Origin: an uncultured Clostridia bacterium
GTDB taxonomy: Bacteria > Bacillota > Clostridia > Christensenellales > UBA1242
Length of the DNA: 7,849 bases
Assembly (NCBI GenBank): GCA_934725795.1
Contig: CAKVCF010000026.1
Coordinates: 1 to 7,849 of the forward strand
Direction of reading: 5' to 3'
Both the position numbers and the translations under genes were made by a program. Shown here piece by piece: positions 1 through 6,038 of this stretch (the stretch's first letter is position 1; each line of letters starts with the position of its first letter). Below the pieces are notes generated by a model. That model was given only the letters and a program-made list of their open reading frames with translations, was not told the DNA's origin and searched no databases.

Positions 1-227
1 TGGCGAATCTCTGCCACAGTCTCTTCCTTCATTATTTGTTTAGTAATTTGTTTAGGCAAAGTATGCTTTTTAATTTTATTGAACAAATCTAATAATGTTT
101 GTGAATAATTATCGTCAAGCATTTTGTCTTCGTCATGCAAAGATTCAATTAATTTTTTTAGCTTTAAAATTTGCTCAGGTGTTAAGTCTAAATAAGCTAC
201 TTGCTCTGTTATTGTTACTTCTTTCAT
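1..227 (-). CDS. Small hypothetical protein, 3' end outside window
   Basis: The frame starts at an ATG (227-225) and stays open for 75 full codons to the window edge, so the C-terminus is missing. The start is well supported: AAGGAG lies at 239-234, six bases upstream, and a near-consensus promoter sits at 263-291. The visible protein starts MKEVTITEQVAYLDLTPEQI and is hydrophilic and rich in Lys, Glu, Asp and Leu. Residues from about 15 to 35 and 42 to 55 look helical and amphipathic. There is no signal peptide, membrane segment, cysteine motif or catalytic signature. I do not recognise the family. It is transcribed on its own, separated from the frameshifted gene upstream by a terminator. 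I am confident that it is a real gene, but its function is unknown. Confidence 0.8.
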   Translation of the reverse strand, partial: MKEVTITEQVAYLDLTPEQILKLKKLIESLHDEDKMLDDNYSQTLLDLFNKIKKHTLPKQITKQIMKEETVAEIR

Positions 228-262
228 AGCAGACTCCTTAAACATACTTAAATTATATATTT

Positions 263-291
263 ATGATATCACTTTTATCAAATGCTGTCAA
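263..291 (-). promoter_or_regulatory. Sigma-A type promoter with extended -10
   Basis: Read on the minus strand, a perfect -35 box TTGACA (291-286) is followed by a 17-base spacer and the -10 box TATCAT (268-263, five of six consensus bases). A TGA directly before the -10 box supplies the TG of an extended -10 element. Transcription would start near 256, giving a leader of about 28 bases that carries the AAGGAG site of the gene starting at 227. No operator-like repeat is obvious around it, which suggests housekeeping, fairly constitutive expression. Confidence 0.85.
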
Positions 292-306
292 TATTGTTAA
301 AATAAA

Positions 307-325
307 AACAACGCTTAAAGTTGTT
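307..325 (-). terminator. Weak second hairpin with T-rich tail
   Basis: A six-base stem (AACAAC pairing with GTTGTT) with a seven-base loop is followed on the minus strand by TTTTATTTT-like sequence. It lies just downstream of the stronger terminator at 352-376 and just upstream of the next promoter. The stem is short and AT-rich, so it may only be a backup terminator or a chance structure. Confidence 0.3.
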
Positions 326-351
326 GTATTATAATTTCTAAATAATTTAAT

Positions 352-376
352 AAAAAAGAGCAAATTAATTGCTCTT
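352..376 (-). terminator. Rho-independent terminator of the frameshifted gene
   Basis: On the minus strand an eight-base stem (AAGAGCAA with TTGCTCTT, arms 376-369 and 363-356) closes a five-base loop and runs into TTTT. The left arm overlaps the TAA stop codon (377-375) of the gene ending here. The tight coupling of stop codon, hairpin and T-tract is typical of an intrinsic terminator at the end of a short transcript. Confidence 0.8.
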
Positions 377-760
377 AATGTTTTTCAAATTTGTTTTGCA
401 ACCTCTTTTCTAAATTTTTGATTGTTGGAAGTTCGGTGTTTTTTAATTGTTCTTCCAAATCCCAATTTTTTGGTTTTTCGTTTTTATTAAACCATTTTGC
501 CCCGTTCTTTAACCAATTATTTCTGGCTGTGGCAAAGGTTACATTTTTAAATTCTATATCGTCAAAACCAAATTCCACTTCACAGCAAGGGCAAATATCA
601 TAAGAAGCCTCTAAATATTCATCGTATGGTGTTTCATCCAGTCTTCAAATCCGCAAACTGGACAAACAATCTTTTTATTGTCTTTGCTTTTAGACAAATT
701 TACTTCAACAATTTTATCAACATCATTTTTATGTGTTTTGTTAAATGATTTATTTTTCAC
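375..760 (-). pseudogene. Cysteine-rich CPVCG/CPCC small protein, frameshifted
   Basis: Two adjacent frames together make one recognisable protein. The first reads from GTG 760-758 (AGGAG at 772-768, seven bases away) to CPVCGFE near 645. The second resumes with LDETPYDEYLEASYDICPCC, then EFGFDD and KNWDLEEQLKN, to the TAA at 375-377. Restoring one base near 640-648 (for example GAAGACTG read as GAAGAACTG) gives exactly 129 codons including the stop. The paired CPVC and CPCC motifs suggest a zinc ribbon. From memory, small Firmicutes proteins with CPxCG, then a YEICPCC-like motif, EFGxDD and a WDLxEQL-like tail form a widespread family of unknown function, perhaps related to the Cys_rich_CPCC domain. 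The first frame, left uncorrected, stops at 611 and lacks the second Cys pair. A longer in-frame ATG start at 814 has no ribosome site. The break could be a real mutation or a base-calling error. Confidence 0.75.
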
Positions 761-781
761 AATCAATCTCCTATGCGCTTT

Positions 782-810
782 GTTATAATCCATAAAATTG
801 TGCCACACAA
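782..810 (-). promoter_or_regulatory. Possible promoter of the frameshifted gene
   Basis: On the minus strand TTGTGT (810-805), a 17-base spacer and TATAAC (787-782, five of six consensus bases) lie directly downstream of the ftsW terminator. The start point would be near 775, only a few bases before the AGGAG site at 772-768, which makes the leader very short. The -35 box is weak. It is offered as a candidate because the gene at 760 is cut off from the upstream operon by a terminator and needs some promoter. Confidence 0.35.
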
Positions 811-812
811 AC

Positions 813-850
813 AAAAAAATGTATACCTTTTTACCCAGTATACATTTTTT
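813..850 (-). terminator. Terminator of the cell-wall operon, possibly bidirectional
   Basis: A perfect 13-base inverted repeat (arms 814-826 and 838-850) encloses an 11-base loop. The inner part of each arm is the palindromic GTATAC, and each arm ends in an A or T run. On the minus strand the hairpin is followed by a run of seven T (819-813), and it begins 18 bases after the ftsW stop codon. The T-run on the other side means it could also stop plus-strand transcripts. The stem is almost all A-T, so termination may be leaky despite its length. Confidence 0.75.
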
Positions 851-868
851 AAAATACCTTAACTTTGC

Positions 869-1975
869 TCAAATTAATGCAGCAGTTTTTCTGCTCTGCC
901 TATCAACATTCAAAACAACGCCTATTGCGGACATAAATACTAAAAGTGAAGTTGAGCCAGCGCTGATAAACGGCAACGGCAAACCTGTTGGCGGAATACT
1001 GCCAGATACAACTGCAATGTTTAAGATAACTTGTATGCTTATGATTGCACCAATACCAAAGCATAAGAAGGCAGAAAATTTATTATCAGCTGACAAACCA
1101 ACTTTAAAAATTGTGATAATAAGCACAGCAAAAACAGCAACAAGGCATAAACAACCTATAAAGCCTAATTCTTCTGCTATTATGGAAAAGATAAAGTCGC
1201 TTTCACTGAACGGCAAAAACAGTTCGGCTTGGCGGCTGTTAAAAAGCCCAACGCCCCATACTCCACCGCTGCCGATAGCGTATAACGACTGAATAAGTTG
1301 ATAACCTTCATCAAGTGGATTTTGCCAAGGATTAATAAATGCCACAATTCGGTTTAAGCGGTATGGCTCTGCAACAATCAGCAATACAACCAACGCTGCC
1401 GCTGGAATAGTAAGCAAGCTAAACACTTTAAGCCTTAATCCGCCAACAAACATCATAAAAATGAGTGTAAATGCCACGCACATTGTGATTGACATATTTG
1501 GCTCTAACATAATCAGCAAACAATATAGTCCGCCACATGCCAAAGTTATGATAATGTTTTTTAGTTTAGAAAGTTTGTCGCCATCACTTAAAAAACCTGC
1601 CAAAAAGAAAACCAAACAAAATTTTGCAATTTCACTTGGCTGCATTGTAAGTGAGCCTATACCTATCCAACGTGTTGCTCCATAACTTGTGCGTTTAAGC
1701 CCTGGCACAAAAACAAGGCACAAAAACACCAAACCAACGATATAAAACAACCAATAAAGTTTTTTATAAACCTTGTGATTAATAAATAAACACACCACCA
1801 ACCCTACAAAGCCTATAACAACACCGATTATTTGCTTTTTAAGATAAAAATAAGGGTTGTGATATTGCACTGTTGCCGCATATTTACTTGCACTAAAAAC
1901 CATAACGCAGCCAAAAATTGCAAGTGCCAAAGTGCAAATTAAAATAATGATACTATTTCGTTTTTGCTTCAACAT
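869..1975 (-). CDS. ftsW: FtsW/SpoVE-type peptidoglycan glycosyltransferase (SEDS family)
   Basis: This 368-residue polytopic membrane protein has about ten hydrophobic segments, starting at residues 9-27. SEDS enzymes polymerise lipid II into glycan strands together with a class B PBP. Family motifs are clear: VMVFSAS (24-30), GATRWIGIG...MQPSEIAK (99-118), NPW...GYQLIQSLYAIGSGG (215-238), DFIFSIIAEELG (260-271) and PPTGLPLPFISAGSTS (328-343). Asp260 in DFIF matches the aspartate shown to be essential in RodA. Small departures are SRQAEL where many members have SRQK, and SAGSTS for SYGGSS. The length is usual for the family. The ATG start is supported by the family N-terminus although the ribosome site is weak (GGTAA). 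The gene overlaps the end of murD by 23 bases, suggesting translational coupling. Its place after murD fits FtsW or SpoVE, and not RodA. Which of the two it is cannot be settled here. Confidence 0.93.
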   Translation of the reverse strand: MLKQKRNSIIILICTLALAIFGCVMVFSASKYAATVQYHNPYFYLKKQIIGVVIGFVGLVVCLFINHKVYKKLYWLFYIVGLVFLCLVFVPGLKRTSYGATRWIGIGSLTMQPSEIAKFCLVFFLAGFLSDGDKLSKLKNIIITLACGGLYCLLIMLEPNMSITMCVAFTLIFMMFVGGLRLKVFSLLTIPAAALVVLLIVAEPYRLNRIVAFINPWQNPLDEGYQLIQSLYAIGSGGVWGVGLFNSRQAELFLPFSESDFIFSIIAEELGFIGCLCLVAVFAVLIITIFKVGLSADNKFSAFLCFGIGAIISIQVILNIAVVSGSIPPTGLPLPFISAGSTSLLVFMSAIGVVLNVDRQSRKTAALI

Positions 1976-3293
1976 AGGCTGTTACCAAATTGTTAAAATC
2001 TTTGCCACGTTCAACATAGTTTTCATATTGGTCGTAACTGGCACTTGATGGTGAAAACAAAACCGTATCTCCCGCTTTTGCCTGTGAGCAAGCAAATTCA
2101 AATGCGGCAGCTAAATTTTTAAACTTTGCAAATTTATGTGTTTTGTTTGCTTGTTCCAAAACTGACGCAATCTCGCCAAACGCCACAACTTGCTTTACCT
2201 TTTTATTAAGCCTTGCAAAAAATTGGTTATAATTAAGCCCTTTATTTGAACCGCCTAAAATAAGGATTATTGGTGTATCAACTGCCTCAATGCTGGCTAT
2301 GGTTGATGCTATATTTGTTGATTTGCTATCATTAATGAAATTGATTTGATTTTTGCTTGCAACTGCTGTGTTTCTAAATGCTGCGGGCTGAAAGTTGATA
2401 AGTGCCTGCTTGATTTTTGACACTGGCAGTTTATACATGCTAGCATAGCACACCGCACACATAACGTTTAAAATATTGTGTTTGCCTTTTAATTTAAGTT
2501 TGTTTACATCCACCACTTTTTGTTGATGAAGATAAATTGCCCCTTTGCGATAATAAACATCTGCCAAATGGCGATAAGAATATGTAACAATATTGCAAGG
2601 TGTGGTTGGATGGATTTTGTCGTCCAAATTTACAACTGCATAATCGTTTGGTTTTAAATTTGCAAAGATATTATATTTCAGTTTGCTATATTCTGCCATG
2701 GTTTTGTGGCGAATAAGATGGTCTGGCTGAATGTTTAAAATTGTGGCAACGTGTGGTGCAAAACTAGACGCATGCTCCAACATAAAACTGCTAACTTCTG
2801 CAACCATTATGCGGTTTTTGCCTTCTAACACAGCACGGGACATTGCATAACCATTATTGCCGCATGCCACTGCCCTATGTTTTTGATTTAAAATTGAAGC
2901 AATAAGTTCCACTGTGGTTGTTTTACCGTTTGTGCCTGTTACTGCAACCAATTTTTTAGCAAAATGAGAAGCAAATTCCATTTCACTCATCACTGGCACA
3001 TTATGTTTTGCCGCTAAAAGCAAGTTAGGGTTGTCCTTTTCTATGGCTGGTGAAACTATAATTAAATCGATATTTTGAATAAAATTTTCATTGACAGCCT
3101 GCACAACAAAACAATTTCTAAGGCGGCGCGAAGTTAAGCGCGATAAATCATCGTCAAACAAAAAAACGTTTGCTTTATGCTTTAACAGCAGTTTGCTTGC
3201 CCACTCGCCAGACATACTTAAACCATAAACCAAAACCTTTTTGCCTTTAAGTGCAAAAGTTTGCTTTAAATCTGCCTTATTTTTTAAATTCAT
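1953..3293 (-). CDS. murD: UDP-N-acetylmuramoyl-L-alanine--D-glutamate ligase
   Basis: MurD is the cytoplasmic ATP-dependent ligase that adds D-Glu to UDP-MurNAc-L-Ala. The 446 residues are normal for the family. An N-terminal Rossmann-like UDP-binding domain (LVYGLSMSG, 21-29) is followed by the ATP loop GTNGKTT (120-126), E166, DHLIRH (191-196), the likely carbamylated Lys206, GKHNILN (270-276), NDSKSTN (321-327) and GGSNKG (347-352). By my alignment from memory, E. coli K115, E157, H183, K198, R302, D317 and K319 correspond to K124, E166, H192, K206, R307, D322 and K324, so the catalytic set looks complete. At the usual HRxE motif this protein has FRNT (306-309), which keeps only the Arg. 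The C-terminal SPSSASYDQYENYVERG (414-430) is the D-Glu-binding end. The start has AAAGGTG close upstream, and it lies 72 bases after mraY. Confidence 0.96.
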   Translation of the reverse strand: MNLKNKADLKQTFALKGKKVLVYGLSMSGEWASKLLLKHKANVFLFDDDLSRLTSRRLRNCFVVQAVNENFIQNIDLIIVSPAIEKDNPNLLLAAKHNVPVMSEMEFASHFAKKLVAVTGTNGKTTTVELIASILNQKHRAVACGNNGYAMSRAVLEGKNRIMVAEVSSFMLEHASSFAPHVATILNIQPDHLIRHKTMAEYSKLKYNIFANLKPNDYAVVNLDDKIHPTTPCNIVTYSYRHLADVYYRKGAIYLHQQKVVDVNKLKLKGKHNILNVMCAVCYASMYKLPVSKIKQALINFQPAAFRNTAVASKNQINFINDSKSTNIASTIASIEAVDTPIILILGGSNKGLNYNQFFARLNKKVKQVVAFGEIASVLEQANKTHKFAKFKNLAAAFEFACSQAKAGDTVLFSPSSASYDQYENYVERGKDFNNLVTAYVEAKTK

Positions 3294-3325
3294 ATTTCAC
3301 CTTTTAATGCTAACTTTATAATTAG

Positions 3326-3363
3326 TTTGTTTACAAATTAATGTATTTTTAAGTTTAAACAAA
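3326..3363. repeat. Inverted repeat in the mraY-murD gap
   Basis: Eight-base arms TTTGTTTA (3326-3333) and TAAACAAA (3356-3363) are separated by 22 bases and fill most of the 72-base gap between mraY and murD. There is no T-tract at the right place for a terminator. It could form a hairpin that protects or staggers the mRNA, or be chance in very AT-rich sequence. Confidence 0.3.
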
Positions 3364-3365
3364 TA

Positions 3366-4361
3366 TCACAAAAGGTAAAAAATAATACAAATTAAGCCAA
3401 CACAAAATGTGATTGCTGAATACAACACCACAATTTTAGGTTCTGTCAAGCCAGACATTTGCAAATGATGATGAAATGGTGCCATTTTAAACACACGTTT
3501 TTTGCTGATTTTAAACACCAACACTTGCAAAATAACTGAAAAGGCTGAAAACACAAAGCAGATGCCTAGCACAAGCACCAAAAGTTCAAGCCCTAATAGG
3601 CAAGCCGATGCACCAATATATCCGCCTAAACAAAGAGAGCCAACATCGCCCATAAATATTGTTGCTTTAAAGCTGTTAAACAGCAAAAAGCCTAATATCG
3701 CACCCATAAATGAAGCGGACATCATATTGACATTTTGAATGTTGGTTAAAATCTTGCCAGTTTCTCCATTCAAATAAAGTTGGTTACCAATAATTGTTGT
3801 TATTGCAATAAACATAAGTAAATAAACAAAACTTGTGCTACCAGCAAGCCCGTCCAAACCGTCTGTTAAATTAACACTATTTGTAGTGGCAACCAAAACC
3901 AGCACAACAAAAGGAATTATAAACCATTTTAAATCAAAAGTTTTTTCACCAAACAGCAAAAAAATTTTGCCATTTTGAGTGCCAAAATAAATGAAAAATG
4001 CAAAAATTAAGGCTATACCAACTTGTCCTATAACCTTTTGATATGCACGTAAACCTAAGTTTTGCTTATATTTGATTTTTAAGTGGTCGTCCATAAAACC
4101 AAGCACGCCAAAAAACAATGCAACTAACAAACAGATAAACCAATCTAAATCAAACTTAATATATAATAGACACATAATTAGTGTGGTTATCATAAATATC
4201 ACACCACCCATTGTTAATGTACCATTTTTACTTTTATGTTCTTCCACATAGCCTAAAATGGTTTGGCTGGCTTGCTTTTTCCTAAAAAGTTTGATTATAA
4301 GTGGCATCAAACAAACTGAAAAAGCAAAACTTGATAAAAAAATCAATATAACTTTTATCAT
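3366..4361 (-). CDS. mraY: Phospho-N-acetylmuramoyl-pentapeptide-transferase
   Basis: MraY is the integral membrane enzyme that moves phospho-MurNAc-pentapeptide from UDP to undecaprenyl phosphate, making lipid I. The 331 residues contain about ten membrane helices, as expected. The signature motifs are in order: NGTLTMGG (46-53), GFMDDHLKI with QNLGLRAYQK (88-96 and 100-109), NSVNLTDGLDGLAG (161-174), FNSFKATIFMGDVGS (228-242) and PFHHHLQMSGLTEPKIV (295-311). The aspartates D91, D92 and D239 and the HHH triplet (297-299) that characterise the active site are present. In the first motif the usual GTPTMGG proline is Leu49. The ATG is preceded by AAAGGA (4371-4366), four bases away. The stop is TGA, which shows that TGA is not read as Trp here. 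It sits between murE and murD without murF, as in B. subtilis. Confidence 0.97.
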   Translation of the reverse strand: MIKVILIFLSSFAFSVCLMPLIIKLFRKKQASQTILGYVEEHKSKNGTLTMGGVIFMITTLIMCLLYIKFDLDWFICLLVALFFGVLGFMDDHLKIKYKQNLGLRAYQKVIGQVGIALIFAFFIYFGTQNGKIFLLFGEKTFDLKWFIIPFVVLVLVATTNSVNLTDGLDGLAGSTSFVYLLMFIAITTIIGNQLYLNGETGKILTNIQNVNMMSASFMGAILGFLLFNSFKATIFMGDVGSLCLGGYIGASACLLGLELLVLVLGICFVFSAFSVILQVLVFKISKKRVFKMAPFHHHLQMSGLTEPKIVVLYSAITFCVGLICIIFYLL

Positions 4362-4466
4362 AATTTCCTTTAATTTTTGCTTCGAATATGCTGTTTTGTT
4401 TTTCTAAATTTTAAGTAATAAATAAAACTAAGTTAGTGCGGTTACAAAATCTATTTAAATTTGGTT

Positions 4467-5933
4467 TTAACCTAACTGTTTATTGTTTGTTGTTTGCACT
4501 CTTTTGCTTTGGTTTGCAAAAAATTCGTCCACAACTTGATAGTCGCTAAAAAACATTTTAACACCGTTAATATCTTGATAGTTCTCTGCCCCTTTGCCAA
4601 GTATAACCACAACGTCATCTTTTTCAGCCATGCTGAGAGCATATTCAATGGCAGTTTTTCTATCTTCAATACGAACATACTTTTCTTTTGGCAAGCCTTC
4701 AACAATTTGGTCTATTATAAGGCTTGGATTTTCTGTTCTTGGATTATCGGTTGTAACCACCGTTATTTGGCTTAACTGACATGCAGTTTTGCCCATTTCT
4801 GGACGTTTGGTTTTATCTCTATCCCCACCACAACCAAACACGGTTATAATGCGTTTAACAGGCAATTCATTAATTGCTTGCAAAATGTTTTTTATGCCGT
4901 CTGGTGTATGTGCATAGTCTACAACCACATTAAAGTTAGCATTTGTTTTAAGCAAATTAAATCTGCCTGGCACATTAAAGGTTGATTTTTGCACCACTTT
5001 AAGCACATCTTCAATTTCAAAGCCTAACTTTTTAAGCACCGATATTACAAGCAACAAGTTAAGCACGTTATATTGCCCCACCAAATTTGTGTGGCAATCG
5101 TAAATTTTATCACCAAACTGGAACTTGAAATCTGTGCCATCAAAGTCCATCATAGTGCTTAACAAATTAAAATCGCCTGCTTCGCCAAAAGTTAGCAATT
5201 CAAAGTTTTGTTGAACATTTTTTATTTGATAATTTACATTAACGATACCACATTTGGCATGACTTAAATTAAAAAGGCTATATTTACATTTGCGGTAGTT
5301 TTCCATATTGATAAAGAAATCTAAATGGTCTTTTGTGATATTTGTTAAGCCAACCACATCAAAAATAATATTATCAATTTTATTTAACGCAATGGAATGT
5401 GCGCTAACTTCCATAATGCAGTATTCACAGCCGTTGTTGTTCATATCGCTGATAAGTTTGTGTAAATCAATAGGATCTGGTGTGGTTAATGCTGGTGGCA
5501 GCATAAGGTTGTTAATATAAGTGCCTTCGGTGCCTATCAACCCTACGTTATGCCCCATTGCTGACAAGATTTCACGTAATAAGAATGTGGTTGTTGTTTT
5601 GCCATTTGTGCCAGTTATGCCAACAAACTTCATTTTTGTGGCATAGGTTTGAAAGAAAACTGCACTGATATATGACATTGCTTTGCGTGTGTTTTCAACC
5701 AAAATTTGTGTTATTGGTAAATCTAAAAACCTTTCAACAACCAAACATACCGCACCATTTTCTATGGCTTTTGTGGCAAAATCGTGGCCGTCTTGTGTAT
5801 GCCCTTTTATGCAAAAGAAAATGCTGTTTGTGCACTTTTCTTGATAACGGCAAGAAAGGCTATCTATTTCTAAATCTTGATAGTTTTTTATGCCAATAAA
5901 TTTAAGATTTGATATGATGTTATAAAATTTCAT
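4467..5933 (-). CDS. murE: UDP-MurNAc-L-Ala-D-Glu--2,6-diaminopimelate ligase
   Basis: MurE is the cytoplasmic ATP-dependent ligase that adds the third stem-peptide residue. The 488 residues are typical. Domain 1 binds the UDP part (FFCIKGHTQDGHDFA, 39-53). The central domain has GTNGKTT (108-114), the substrate loop ALTTPDPI (148-155), EVSAHS (175-180), TNITKDHLDF (197-206) and a likely carbamylated Lys217. The C-terminal domain has VPGRFN (321-326), DYAHTPDG (339-346), GCGGDRDKTKRP (367-378), DNPRTENP (396-403) and GKGAENYQ (446-453). The Arg in DNPR is the established marker for meso-diaminopimelate rather than lysine. The usual GKGHE is GKGAE here, keeping the Glu that contacts DAP. The ATG is preceded by a strong AGGGGG ribosome site five bases upstream. 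Gaps of 105 bases separate it from the PBP gene and from mraY. The last dozen or so residues are polar and probably disordered. Confidence 0.96.
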   Translation of the reverse strand: MKFYNIISNLKFIGIKNYQDLEIDSLSCRYQEKCTNSIFFCIKGHTQDGHDFATKAIENGAVCLVVERFLDLPITQILVENTRKAMSYISAVFFQTYATKMKFVGITGTNGKTTTTFLLREILSAMGHNVGLIGTEGTYINNLMLPPALTTPDPIDLHKLISDMNNNGCEYCIMEVSAHSIALNKIDNIIFDVVGLTNITKDHLDFFINMENYRKCKYSLFNLSHAKCGIVNVNYQIKNVQQNFELLTFGEAGDFNLLSTMMDFDGTDFKFQFGDKIYDCHTNLVGQYNVLNLLLVISVLKKLGFEIEDVLKVVQKSTFNVPGRFNLLKTNANFNVVVDYAHTPDGIKNILQAINELPVKRIITVFGCGGDRDKTKRPEMGKTACQLSQITVVTTDNPRTENPSLIIDQIVEGLPKEKYVRIEDRKTAIEYALSMAEKDDVVVILGKGAENYQDINGVKMFFSDYQVVDEFFANQSKRVQTTNNKQLG

Positions 5934-6038
5934 ATCTTCCCCCTTGTTTTAAATTTATCACAAAAAATTTTTGTTTTAACTCAGCTTGCAAAATAAGGCA
6001 AAATAACCATTTTTGCTTTGTTTTTTGACAAGTTTAGC

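Noticed and set aside
611..814. 67-residue protein starting at ATG 814 as an intact gene
   Set aside because: The start lies inside the terminator T-run without a ribosome site. The GTG at 760 has AGGAG at the right distance, and the C-terminus after CPVCGFE is out-of-frame sequence.
798..1292. 164-codon open frame on the plus strand
   Set aside because: It is antisense to the well-supported ftsW gene, has no family-like motifs and no clear ribosome site, and is explained by codon bias of the real gene.
869..4361. Possible alternative genetic code (TGA as Trp) given the AT-rich sequence
   Set aside because: mraY and ftsW both end in TGA at family-typical lengths, and Trp residues I checked use TGG.
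4362..4466. TTGTAA/TATTTA promoter in the murE-mraY gap
   Set aside because: The -10 box matches only three of six consensus bases, so it is not distinguishable from background.
5961..5980. ACAAAAA/TTTTTGT near-palindrome upstream of murE as an operator
   Set aside because: It is only A/T runs with one G-C pair per arm, which is expected by chance in such AT-rich intergenic DNA.
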